NCBI RefSeq assembly: GCF_963422355.1
Contig: NC_085088.1
Span: 6,228,414 to 6,292,413 of the forward strand
Length of the DNA stretch: 64,000 nucleotides
DNA from: Corticium candelabrum
Lineage: Eukaryota; Porifera; Homoscleromorpha; Homosclerophorida; Plakinidae
Reading direction: 5' to 3'
In this document: positions 19,881 to 48,200 of the stretch, one piece after another
Position numbering within the stretch: the first letter of the stretch is position 1
Layout: each line of letters starts with the position of its first letter
Translations under genes and position numbers: made by a program
Notes under the pieces: model-generated
Database searches by the model: none
What the model was told of the DNA's origin: nothing
What the model saw: the letters and a program-made list of their open reading frames with translations, nothing else

Positions 19881-21513
19881 GGCCGAAGTTATTGGAAAGG
19901 ATTTTATACAGAGGTTCATTTTGCAAGAGGTGAGAGATGCTCGATATTTATCCATTACGGTTGGCGAGGTCACTTCTCACAACAAAGAAATGATGCCTCT
20001 TTGTGTAAGGTTTGTTGACAGTGCCAAGAACATCCGCGAGGAATTCTTGCAGTTTAGCACTCTGCCCCGTGTCACTGGTGAAGCCATTGCTAAGGAGATT
20101 CGTGAATCATTGCAGGTCTTGCACCTGAATGCAAAAAATCTAAGGGGGCAAGAGTATGATGGGGCCGCAAATATGGCAAGTAAACGTGTTGGTGTGCAAA
20201 GCCTTAATCAGAAAGGATGCTCCATTGGCTATATACACACATTGCTCTGGCCATTGTCTGAATTTGGTTATCGTCCATTCCTGCAAGCTTTTATGCATTA
20301 AGAATACCTTGGAAAAATGAAAGCTCTGTGCGCTATCTTCCTGAACAGCCCGAAGAGAAACGGTCTTCTTTAGGATATAGTTGGAAAGAACGTCCTTGCA
20401 AAAAACAAGCGAAAAGCCCTGATCGACTTGTGTAAGACCAGATGGGCAGAACGACAAAATGCTTATCGCACTTTTATCAATGTTTCAAGTTTGTTGTTAC
20501 AGCCTTGGAGGTGATTGCCTTGTCTCTAGATCAAGATGACCTGAGCGATGATTTTCGCAACTGCAAATGGGATAATTATAGCAAGAACGAAGCCAATTCA
20601 TTCTTGCAGGTGATGACCAGCTTTGACTTTGTGATTGCTTTCCTGTTCACCTACTACTACCTGTCTCCTCTTGCGGGGCGTCACTGTTAATCTCCATAGT
20701 CGGACGGAAGACATTGTCAGTGCACACCAGAGCATATCTGAGACAAAGCAGTACTACAGAGACCTTCGCTTAGATATGGATCAACAGACTGGCAAGGCAT
20801 TTCAACAAGCAGTACGTCTGGCCAGCTCTCTTGGAACAGAACCAAGTAAGCCGAGAAGTTGTGGCCGTCAACAACACCGTGCCAATGTAGAGGCCACTAG
20901 GGTAGAAACGTGGCACCGGGTCAATGTCGTCATCTCGTTCGTCGATCACATCATCGAAGACATTGGTGCTCAGTTCTGTGAAATTTCGAGGAGAGCGGTC
21001 AGGCTACATGGGCTAGTACCATAAATCATTTGTTCAGGAGAGGTACATGGCCTCGACGAAACGGTCGACATGTATGCAGGCGACCTTCCTTCTCCTGAGC
21101 TGTTCACCATGAAACTAGGTAGGTGGAAGCGCAAGTTCATGTGCTTGGATGCAGAGCAGCGACCGTCGTCTTGTGATATGGCCATTAAGGCTTGCGACAA
21201 AGCATCCTTTCCCAACATCTTTATTCTCTTGCAAATCACATGCACTCTTCCCGTCACCTAGCTCCTGTGTGTGTGACGCAATGCAAGTGTTCTCTGTCGC
21301 CTGCACAAGTTTATGCGAGCTGGCATGACTGAACTGAGGCTGTCGCCGTTGGCACTGATGCACATTCACTATGAGTCTGCAATCAACCTGGATGATGTAG
21401 TCACCAAGTTTGCAGAGAAGAATCCTCGCCGCATGCAGCTAAGCAGTGTTTTGAGATTAGTCAAACATCTCGTATTTGCAGTATTACTACTTTTTTTCTA
21501 TAACTTTTTATAA
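19881..21513 (+). pseudogene. ZMYM1-like hAT transposase, C-terminal part
   Basis: This continues the protein at 13950-14790. 19881-20300 reads AEVIGKDFIQRFILQEVRDA, then REEFLQFSTLPRVTGEAIA, then LRGQEYDGAANMASK, the RNase-H-like core with its conserved GxxYDGA/GxMxG block. After stops and frameshifts, LCKTRWAERQNAYRTF lies at about 20427-20480. SHEF-like HQSISETKQYYRDLRLDMDQ lies near 20720-20790 and GRQQHRANVEATRVETWHR near 20860-20920. The hAT C-terminal block LSPLALMHIHYESAINLDDV runs to 21513. It is inactive because of at least three frame breaks plus the 5.1-kb insertion. Confidence 0.85.
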
Positions 21514-22320
21514 AGATAATATGATGTCCATGGACTGTTATTAACACTTGTTGATTTTATGTCATAACGAGTTCTCTAATTGTTCAAGTTTTAACTTTAA
21601 TACTACAGGCAAGCACAGTGCGGTTGAAGCTGAATAATAAAGTTTGTTGCTAGAGATCGAGACTGCCTATGCTAAATTAACAGTATTATTGGATTGGCTA
21701 CACTAGCACTTAGCATTGATCTACTGATTTAACTCTTGATGACACTCTTCTTGTATGCTAAGCTCAGAGTATGTTATAAGGTAACGATTAATGTAAATAG
21801 CAGATAACCAGATTTTCCATACGTTTATAAGTATGAAAATGGTATTCATTTATGCAAAATTAATAGGTTACAGTTGAGATCTTTACTCAATCTCAATATC
21901 TATTGCTGAGGTTGGTCGGATGATTGGTTTAAGTGTGCATACAATGATCACATGTATTGATAAAGTGGCACACACCATAGCTATTACATAGGCAGTCTTT
22001 CTGTGCTAGGTGTTGATTGTCTTGTGCCTACAAAATATATCTTTTCGTAATAAGTCTACACTCATGATAAGGTAGATGTACCTTTATCAATCAAACGTAT
22101 GGTTATTTTAGCTTGAACGTAAAATATCTGGACAACGTATTGGGTACGACACAATGCACCCACAACTCAAACTTGCATGTACCAAGGTGTTGTAATTTCA
22201 ATTGGGCTGTCATGTACAGCTACAGTGATTGTATATATTAACTGTATCAATCAAACAATATTGACTGCATACAATAAATTATGACTGTATATATCAATCA
22301 ATATTGATTGTATATACTTC
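21514..22320. other. AT-rich intergenic spacer
   Basis: I see no gene. The stretch is AT-rich with short dispersed repeats. The motif TGACTGTATATATCAATCAA occurs at about 22283 and again just past the microsatellite (about 22548), so the simple repeats sit between two copies of a short flank. Confidence 0.5.
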
Positions 22321-22324
22321 TGTG

Positions 22325-22514
<190 letters not shown>

Positions 22515-22569
22515 ACAGATATTGACTGCATAATATCAATCAATAGTGACTGTATATATCAATCAAGAT

Positions 22570-23427
22570 GTATCTAGGATGTATACCTGTACGTAAGTGT
22601 CAACAACACAGTACTGATCATGATACCATCAACTGACAGCCCACCCCTTAACGTAATTAACTTAATCTAAATTAAACCAATTGTAGCTCTAAATCTGGAT
22701 TGCCTCAATATAGCTAAGCAGAGGTATGCATATGTCGTCATCTATAATACTTTCATGCATTAGTAATTATTATGTTGTTTGCATTAACTAGAACTCTAGG
22801 ATTTGTAAATTTTATTGAAATGTCTAGAGATTATTTCATGTATGTGTTTATACCAACTAGATTATGCTTATATAATAAATATATTGTGTATATATCATAG
22901 GTTGTCATTTTAATTGTATAGTGTTATCTGTTAGTAAATTTTACAACACCCGAGTACTTTGCACTTTTGTAATTGTATTATTAATTCCATATTATTTAAT
23001 TGTGCACACAAACAAATTTGCAAAATATAATACACAATTTGATGTATCATGTAAATATTGACAATGCAATCTAGGTAATGTAGATCAATGCACCGTCACC
23101 CCAAAAATAATTAAGAAAATAAAAAAAAATTTTAACCACAAAGCATAGTAATTATAAATCGAGTTACCTGTCACTCAATTTATTTGAAAGGCCTAGCGTT
23201 GAAAACTGGCGCTCCCTTTGGATAAACAGTGCAGGCTACTGCTTGAAAGGTGCACAAAGAGACAGAACTTCACATGTACGTGCATTGACTTAGCGAGAAT
23301 CAGAAACAGCGCCGCTTGTAACGACCAGCGTTTACATCCGGATTCCAATGGTTATCCGGGTTCAAATTGACATCCGGGTCATTTCGTAGACATCAGTTTG
23401 TAACATCGAGGAGTTCGTCCGTTTTCC
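22570..23427. other. Intergenic region upstream of the claudin-like gene
   Basis: AT-rich with no gene recognised. Around 23190-23250 there is an inverted copy of a dispersed motif also found at about 6300-6345 and 7716-7770: CGCCAGTTTTCA preceded by a TTTC(A/G)AGCAGTA block. It is probably a small repeat element. The promoter of the downstream gene should lie in the last few hundred bases, but no TATA box stands out. Confidence 0.4.
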
Positions 23428-24412
23428 ATGGGCAGAGGCAAGTCAGACGACGAGACAAGAGTACGAATAGTTTTTTTCTAGGCTCTAAAGAGGCAGTAGT
23501 GAGCTTATCATGCTGCTGTGCTTTACAGAGTTGTTGGCTCCCTGGCGGCGGGCGACGACACGTTGGCGTGAGTCTAGCGTTTGACCTCTGAGTTTTTTCT
23601 ACAAAGTTGTATAAACTGTTTGTGTGTAGCTACTGGGGCTCGTATTGTTTGTGGGTGCTGTGGTCGTGGCAGCTGTCGCTGTGGGTTTGCAGAGTTGGGC
23701 GTCGCAAGAGACTAACATATGGGAGAAGACTATCGGCTTGTTCCAACGTTGCGATGACAGAAAGGGCGGAAGGTTGGTGTGCGAAAGTATCTCAGGCATC
23801 GACTGCTCGAAGGCGGCCAAGGAATCAGACTGCGATGAAAGTATGAAGTCATTCTGTGTGAGGTGTAATTGATGTTAGCTAAGTGAGTAAGAGACGACTG
23901 CGATTTTCAGTAGTCGTGAAGTTGACTGATTGAATTGCTCAAGCATTTCCGGTGTGCGCGCGCGTGCGCATGTGTGTGTTAATATATTGTTGATATTTTG
24001 TAATCATCAATCTGGGCAGTGCTGCAATGGATCTCAGTTTGTATCAGAGTTAGTTTTCCTATAGTGAATAATCGATATGTTTTCTTCATTTGTCTAGTGG
24101 TTGTAACTCTGACTGCAATTGCTGCATTGATGATCATTGGTGCTATTCTATCTCTCGGTTCAGCTGTCCTTTGCACTCCTGGCATACAAATGCATGCAGT
24201 GTCGTGCATTGTAGGCATTGTGTCTGGCCTACTGTTTCTCATCAGTGTTATACTGTTTGCTGTCATGGATAGAAAATTCAGTGGTTACTTTCAGAAGGAG
24301 GCGTGTCTCTCTACTAGCTTTGGTTGTGCTATTGCGGCTCTTTTCCTTGCGTGGTGTGCAAGTGCGGTTGCTGGCATTGCGACAAGGGAAGAAGAAGATG
24401 ATGAAGACTATT
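23428..24412 (+). CDS. Claudin/PMP22-superfamily four-helix membrane protein, 3 exons
   Basis: Proposed exons are 23428-23460, 23630-23855 and 24098-24412, giving about 190 residues; phases 0 and 1 and GT-AG throughout. Exon 1 encodes MGRGKSDDETR, a short cytoplasmic start. Exon 2 holds helix 1 (VLFVGAVVVAAVAVGL) and the first extracellular loop. That loop has W...GLFQRC, a variant of the claudin/PMP22 W-GLW-C signature with Phe for the last Trp, and further cysteines. Exon 3 holds helices 2-4 (LTAIAALMIIGAILSLGSAV, SCIVGIVSGLLFLISVILFA, GCAIAALFLAWCASAVAGIA). It ends in an acidic tail, EEEDDEDY, with no PDZ-binding end. Claudin-like proteins act in junctions or as channel subunits at the plasma membrane. 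The subfamily cannot be fixed. A polyadenylation signal AATAAA is at 24460. Confidence 0.7.
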
Positions 24413-24459
24413 GAGAATGCGAAGTGTGTCGTCTGATAGTATTATGTGTTCGGATTAGA

Positions 24460-24465
24460 AATAAA
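24460..24465 (+). terminator. Poly(A) signal AATAAA, claudin-like gene
   Basis: AATAAA lies 48 bp after the stop codon, a normal placement for a short 3' UTR. Confidence 0.6.
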
Positions 24466-24823
24466 ATCACGGTAATGGTGGTGTTGGGTGACTGCTGGTT
24501 CTGGTTTGGAGGCGATTGTAATTATGAGTAACTGGAGTCAGTACTTACAAAGAATGATGGACTTGAATGTATGTTTTAAAGTTCTAGTTGCTGCAATTGC
24601 AATACTAGTGGCATTGCATTTTTAGTTAGTTAATGAGTAGCTATTGGTCTTTTTTCTGATTATTGGAACCAGTCTCACAGTTTCCTGTTTATTGCAGATC
24701 TTCGTTGGCTTGTCTGAACGCTTCAAACGTTGTGTAAATTCCTGCTGAGCCTACAGTATTGACTACTTGAGCACTGTATGTACTGCGCATGCTTTGTAAG
24801 TTTAGCGCGCGTTAGGTACAACC

Positions 24824-40697
<15,874 letters not shown>

Positions 40698-42613
40698 ATG
40701 TGAGAACACAGACTGGAAGTTGGAGTTGTACTAAACCTACATAATTGACGTAATGGTTTGCCATTAGGCTTTGGCTAGTTGTGACCTTGCAATCATGGTT
40801 TATTGTGGTTTGTTGTATACATATGTTGCCCCTCCTCCAGTTGTTTTAGTCTTACATTTAATTTTTAGTTTTGGTTTTAGTTTTAGTTATATCTGTGTAA
40901 ACTCCATGCATGTAGTATGCATGCTACTAATATGAGAACAGGTACACCATGTAGCCTAGCTACGCATGCAATCATTACATTTCTGTGAGTGCAAGAATGG
41001 TCATGTGTGTGAGTGAACAAGCACTTCATGCCAAATGTTTCATGGTAGACAGGCTAATGCTATAGAATTGAATGAGTACATTAAGAGTAACCTCCTTTTT
41101 AATGGTCATTGGCTATGACACAGGTTACATGTTCACTTCTACTTTGATTGATCTAATTGCTATATTGGCAAAAACAGACATACATGTATATAGGCCAGAG
41201 TCACACACAGATATAGGCCCTGTTCGGAGTCAATGACTTCTCTCTCTAAATGGTAGTCAGATATAGTCTATTGCGGGTTCCTTGTGTGTGAAGACCTTCC
41301 ACGCTGTTGAAAAAGTGTGTGGGTGGAGTTCCAGACAAACGCGTTCTTTACGAAAATGGCACATGGGTCACATAATATCACACTATTGTCAGAAACAATT
41401 AAAATAAATGAGCCTATAATACTAAAATTAAATCAGGGTGTTTTAGTTTTAGTATAATTTTATGTGTGATGTTAGTATTAGTTTTGGTTTTGGTGAATTG
41501 AAATTAAAACGATTGGTTTTTGAATTACTATAGTATGTCGGATAGTATGACTATCCGTGCAGTCGGTATTCCGAGGGCTATCATGGTGGTATATCTACTT
41601 AAAAAAATATTCATGGTGACCGGTTGCGCTACAGCTGCTGGTTAGACTGTTGTTCTTTATGGTAAAATTTGTTTAGACAATGTTGCTCTGTGTGGATTCA
41701 CAGTGTCATATAGCCAGGCTTCATAGCTATAGATTAAGGGGGCACAAGTCTAGAGCACCATTTTAGAGAGTAGTTGCAAAATTTGTTGCGAACCAAAAAA
41801 TGTCAGTTTCGGCATTTTTTAAAAAAGTTTCAACAATGCAACAGTTTCAGTAATTGACTAGCGAAGAAGTCAACCTGGTATTTCTCATTGGAAGCTTTCT
41901 CTAGCATCTGCAAAAGTGTCACCTGCAACCGCATCGTCTATCTGTCCTGTTTCTTTTTTACAGGTCTATAGTTGGACGGCTAATTCTTCATGCACAATCA
42001 GCTGTGACTATATGTAGCACTGCAGAACATTCAGCTGTGACTATATGTAGCACTGCAGAACATTCAGCTGTGTTTGGTTTAATTAAGAATGAATAAATGC
42101 ATGCGACTGTCTTTGCAGGTTTAGATGATTTTTATAAAAACTGTTAGATCATGAGAAAAAGGCTACACACTGCAGCCTGTCTAAACGTTTTGTTGCTAGA
42201 GTCAATTCAAAAGTATATATCTATGGTTTACCCCTAACAGTATAGATGTGTAGGGTGAGTGTCTTAATTATTGTAATTAATTAAGTAAGTCCACAATATT
42301 CTATACAGTTTCAGCTTTCAGTTTCAACCTAATTAGTCAGCAAAACACTGGTTAATTAGTTATATTTAGGTGACTATGTAGAAGTAGTTAATGCAAAAGT
42401 AGAGAGACACCACGTGACAATTAGCCTTGTAAAGTAAAACAGTACAGTAGTCTGTAGATACTACCACTACATAGATAAATGTGAAGGGGTAGCGTGTCCG
42501 TTTAGCCCGGAAGCAATACCAGAGGAGACGGAGGAGTGTGTGTGTGTGTGTCTGGGCTATGCGGACTAAACTTGCTGCAGTAGCTAATGCTAACGTTGCA
42601 TGTGCGTTAGTGC
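40698..42613. other. ELMO-PLC-gamma intergenic region
   Basis: A 1.9-kb spacer with no gene seen. It would hold the ELMO 3' UTR and the PLC-gamma promoter. A 33-bp unit starting CAGCTGTGACTATATGTAGC is repeated 2.2 times at 41999-42072. TTAG/TTTAG-rich tracts occur at 40850-40890 and 41440-41500. No poly(A) signal lies near the ELMO stop; the first clear AATAAA is near 41405. Confidence 0.5.
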
Positions 42614-45194
42614 ATGACAATAAAGTTTGATGCTGTGTACGTGTCGCCTACAGCACCTCGCGCAAACCTGTGGATTTCCGAGGTACCAATTATACGGGTT
42701 CTTAGCGAAAGGGCGCAGTCTGGGTCGCTTTCCCAACAAGACGCCATGGCCGAGCTCGGCAGTCCGGATGGGCCAGACGACATGGCCGAGGTTCTTGTTC
42801 AAATGGAAAATGGCAGTGTGATGTCTCGTTTTTACGCCGGAAGACGCAGGCCGGAGAAGAAGACGGTCGTGTTGAAACAAGGTGTATTCGAGATAGCATG
42901 GTACGGAGGTGTACGACAAGGCAGGACGTCAACTGCAGTGCCAGAGGGAACAGGTAGGGCAAAGCTAAGGAATGCCAACATACCTCAGTCGCTGTCGTCC
43001 TGGCAAACGAACCGGGGACCCGTTCAGTATTTTCTTCCCGGAACTAGGAATGTCACTCTTTAGCGTTTGAATGTGCTTCATCGCGTTTCTATCTTGCAGT
43101 TGAGCTGCGAGAAGTGGCGGAGGTGCGCAAAGGCAAGAACTCGCGTGATTTCGAGAAGCAACAGAACGAGGCCGACCGATGTGACGCCGATTCATGCCTA
43201 GTTATACTCTATGGAAACGAATTCCGCTTGAAGACCCTCAGTCTTGTAGGTGGGTGAGAGATAGAGATCTTGTATTGGCACAGTACGGCGACGTTTGGTG
43301 GTATGTTTACAGCTCTGGGTAAGACCGAGCGTGATGTGTGGGTGCGGGGCATCATGCATCTGATCAGCAACACCAGGAACTTCACGTACGCGTTGACTGT
43401 CAACAGGTCAGTCGCATCTGGCTGCAAGTGACACAACCCGGGAACTCCAGGGTTTTTGTGTTTTACAGGTGGCTGCTCAGGGAATTCCGGAGTCTAGACA
43501 GGAACGGATCAAACACGTATGTTGACTCACAGACGTAGTAACAAGTGAGGCGCGATGCACTAACGGTTTGTCTAGGCTGGGCTTGGGAGAGGTGAAGAAG
43601 TTTTTACAGAAAGCGAATACGCGTTGCCCTAATCCGAGAGTGCGTGCAATATTCAACGTAAGATGTGGCTTGATTGTAATTGAAACTGCGTGTCACTGTT
43701 TGCTTTCGTTATTATAGGAGGTGGACAGAGCTAGGGCGGGCTATATCAATTTCGATGGCTTTCAAGAGCTTTACAGGATGTTTCTCAGCACGTCAGGGGT
43801 ACGCCTCTTTCTAGCAGGTATTAGACAGACTCTCCAGATGATTCTCATCTGCTCTCTCTAGATAACGGAAGGTCGGTTTGACATGTACCTGAAGGACGGG
43901 TGAGTAATGTGTACTTTGATTACAGCCTGCTGACTGGTTGATGTATGGCTTTTGATATCATTGGTGACTCCCTAGTGATTGGCAGGGATAAACTTCCTTG
44001 TATTTGGAGATATTTATAGGAGTGTCTTGATGTCTGTGGAGTTTTAAAATGGTTTCTGGCTTATCTGACTGCAAGGATTTAAAGTGTAAAAGAATGTAAA
44101 GTGGAAAAAGGATTTACAGTGTAAAAACAGTACAGTACAACATAGGACAGTGGATGTCAGGATGTTGTGACACTTCCCTTCCTTGATTTGTTTGTTCACA
44201 ACTCTGAATAGTCCGGATAACTGACCCCTACTTGCCACACCTACATAAAAGGTTTGGGACTATGCAGTGGTTTTGTGCAATAGTTGTGTTACAGCTGAGA
44301 GCGGAAAGTCTGGAGTTTGTCCTTCCGTTTTTGCAATGTCACACACTGTCGATTTGGGAATTCCATAGTCTTCACCAATACAAGAGTAGCTCCAGCTGTC
44401 TGAAGCTTTGGTGCAAATTTCTATTTTTTCTATAGACAGAACGACTTGTTTTTGCTTCTTATTCTGCAGCTCTTGGGGTTTTGACATTACCATATCACAG
44501 ATCAGATGTACACGTGTACTCTAATGCTCATGCACATTAATGTTTGTGCCAGCAAACCTAGAGTGAGTCCGATGCACAGGTCGTCTGGTAGATTGATGGG
44601 TTAGGTTAACTGGTGTTTTGATAAGTGACATCGTACTGTATTATTGTGAACTAGTTTAGGTAAAGGGCCTCCAAGAACTAAATGAGTTTTGCTGTTTCTC
44701 AGCTTGGTGCAGCAGAGGTGTGTGGTGTGGTGGATATAAGGTTGGTGTTCTTGGTACGGACACAGTGCTTACCTCGCTGTGCTACTATACTATTATGTGA
44801 TACTTATATCAGCTAACAACCACAACGGTTGCAACAGAGGCTGTAAAATTTTGTTTCGGACTGTAATATGTGCCTGCATTGTTAGGGAGGGATGGAGACA
44901 CTGACAACGAGATCTCTTTACAGATTTACTGTATTGAATGTGATACGAAGCGAAGTATTATGGAGGATTGGAACGTGACGTGTTTGCCAGTTGTGCTTTC
45001 CAGTTGTGCATTGCTTACATGTGTCGTTTTTGGGCATCTGTTTGTAGCTGTTGAGTTTTTCTTGGGCAAGACAGTTATGATTTCATTAGGTTGTGATATG
45101 TAATTTCTTGTTGATGGTCGGTTGTTGTGGGACAACCGATCTGAAGTACAAAATTCAGGTTTGATAAGCAAATATCTATCTATCTATCTATCTA

Positions 45195-45232
<38 letters not shown>

Positions 45233-48200
45233 ACCTTCTGAAGGTTTATTGTATTTATCTCGCTTGTGAATGTGTTTCAGTTTTTTACAGACAATCACAG
45301 TTAACATAGTATGATGTCATTTACTAACAACAACAAATAGTAATTCTAGTGAAGATAATGACATCTGAAGCTGCCCAGTTTGTTTTCCTATACTATACAA
45401 TACATTGTAGCCTCAGCAAGTACTTGTATATATTGAACGGGTAGGGCATATTGTGATGTAAAAGTTCCGATCTAGCTGCAAGGATTGACAATGTGTCGTT
45501 TGATAGTGCCGTGTGTGCTTGTGAAGTTGATCAATTTGCTTAGTTTGAATTAGAATTTTGTTAGGTTTGAGTGTAAAACAATGTTAATTTTTAGTCAAAA
45601 CATGACGCTTCACGGCTTTCAAGAGTTTCTTCTAAACGAGCAAGCGGTAAGTGATGTTGTCAAGATTGCTGATCTTTCTTCATCCACGTGTACATACATC
45701 CATGTAGGAGGCTCGAGCTGCTGACATTGGTTTTTGTGAGGATCTTATGATTAGCTTTTTTGGTGGCCGACCTGCTGGGGAACTCTACTTTACGTTGGAA
45801 TGGGTCAGAACGTGTTTAGTAGGATTTTTAGGATATACTCTGTTATTATCTTGTTTCTAGTTTGTGGATTTTCTGTTCTCGAAGCATAACAGTCTTTTTA
45901 ATCCAGACCACGGCAAACTTTTCCAAGACATGAACAGACCGTTGTCTCAGTATTGGATTGCTTCATCACATAACACGTTTGTTTATGTTGTCAGTCAGAG
46001 TGGATTTGTTTGGTAGTCGTTGTTCTGGTTGTAGGTATCTTACTGGCGATCAGTTTCAGAGTGAATCATCATGTGAGGCTTATGCACGGTGTTTACGAAG
46101 TGGATGCAGATGCATTGAATGTAAGTGAGAATTGTTTATGTGAACATTTGGAGATATTTGTGGTCTGAATTTACCAAACTTTATCGGCTCTTGCTTGTAA
46201 ATTAGTAGTATTTATTGTAGTGATCTGGTGGTCACTTTTGTAACTATTGTGCAGAGCGGAAATATAAGAAATTTCTTTGTCCGGACAAACAGGTTTGTCA
46301 AAGCCACGCCCATTTAGACCACGCTCATCCTAACAAATTTTTACCCCGCAAACAACACTTTATTTCGATTATTTGACGTATATACAAAGCATGACAATAA
46401 CCAGAACAACTTTGAGACAACATACCTGCAAAGCAATCTTTTATTGTGTTACAATAAAGTAAAAAATTATGGAACCTCAAAAGACAAACTTGAAAGTGCA
46501 CTATAATTATGTGAGACAATAGCAGAACAACATTATCAGGGAAACCTAGCACAACAATGTGCAAATTGTATTCAGTCAGACCTTCTGGAAAACTATTTGT
46601 AGACGCGGTCTTAGAGGATTATGCCACACGTCCCAGTCATCTAAACTAAAGCTGCTAGTGCTATCGTCTTGGGTCAACTCTCCAGTTTTCCTTGCTCTGT
46701 ATTGCTTTCTGAAACTTTGATTAGGACAGTAGTTGGTCTTGCATCGTTCCCACCACAGCTGAATAGCGGCGTTAGCGTGAAAGTCTTGAATTGATGGTTT
46801 TTCATGGTATACTTCCATAAGGTCAGACAAGGTGGTGTTGCTCATGCTGGTGTGCCGGTCTGTCTTGATCAGTTTCAGCGATGAAAACATCCTTTCAACA
46901 TATGTGGTAGTTAGGGGAGACTGATACTATGTCTGGACAGTTGTGAACTATGTACCACACAGACTCATAGCACACCTTGCTGATGTGCAGATATTTTCTA
47001 GCATAATGGACTACCTCCTCAACATGAAGAGCAAGAATATTAACTCCTTGCTTTCTCGTGGTTTGGCAAAACGAACAGCAAGAGTTTCTACAGCTTCTCT
47101 AACCTCTGCATTATCATCAATGTTTTTGTCTTCACTATCTTGCTCAGAAGTTTGAACGTTAGGTTTTCTTTGCCATGTTTGGGTGTCAAGAAAGGCAATT
47201 ATATGACAAAGAAGTTTTGGTGTCACACCAACCTAGTCGCTCCTTCATTTTATTATCAAGGCATACTAAATTGGTATTCACCTTTTCTGCAGATACTTAG
47301 TGTGCTGACAGTATAGTCTGCCAAAAGGCTCTTTGAAAGAAACAGTTTAGGATCTTTCCAGAAGGACTGGAATTTTCAAAGAAACAGCAGCCACTGCTAT
47401 TTGACAATGACAAGAAAGAAAACATTCACAAATCAGGATGTTTGATTACCATCTTGGGAGGATGTTTACCAATTCATGTTCTCATATTTGGTGCTGTGCT
47501 ACATGCATTCTAGGTGAAAATTTGTATTTTACGGCAACTGGTGTCTCAGTAACCTGTCTCACCACTTCTCACAAAAGCTTATATACTGTCTATGACCCCA
47601 TGAGTGTGAACTTTGAAAATCAGTAATATCTCCACTGTTTTTTGGATTTTCGAGATGATCTCAAATGGTTAGAAAATGCAAGGTCTGGCATCTGTTTACT
47701 AAACTATTTAAGCTCTTCCTACAAAGGAAACCAAAAGATAACACTTTTTGCATATCAAGGTCATATTAGCCAAGTAGAAATGGTTATTGTCCAATTATCC
47801 AGTGAGATCAAGGATCATCAACTGGAACCACTTAAGATAATTGGTGTAACATGCTCTAATAAGCACACCTGGTGTGACCTCTACCTCATTACTCACTTCC
47901 CAGTTCAGGCTTACCAGGATAGTAGATGTACCCCAAGAAAACATACTCTCTGATAGTGCACATAGTCTGACTTATGAGTGTCCGAATCATGCCATTTGGG
48001 TGTGACCGTTCCAGTAGCCAATGTCCGTGTCTGGCGTTGTATTCCCCTCTGATTGTGCATTATAGTGTATACCTAGGTTAGTCAGGCAGGGCACCTCAAC
48101 AGTATTACTGAGTAGGGTTGCATAGATACTTGGATTGGCTCAGCTGTTAGTCACAGGCTGGTATAGCGATATCAGTATCGGGAAATTTTGCATCAATACT

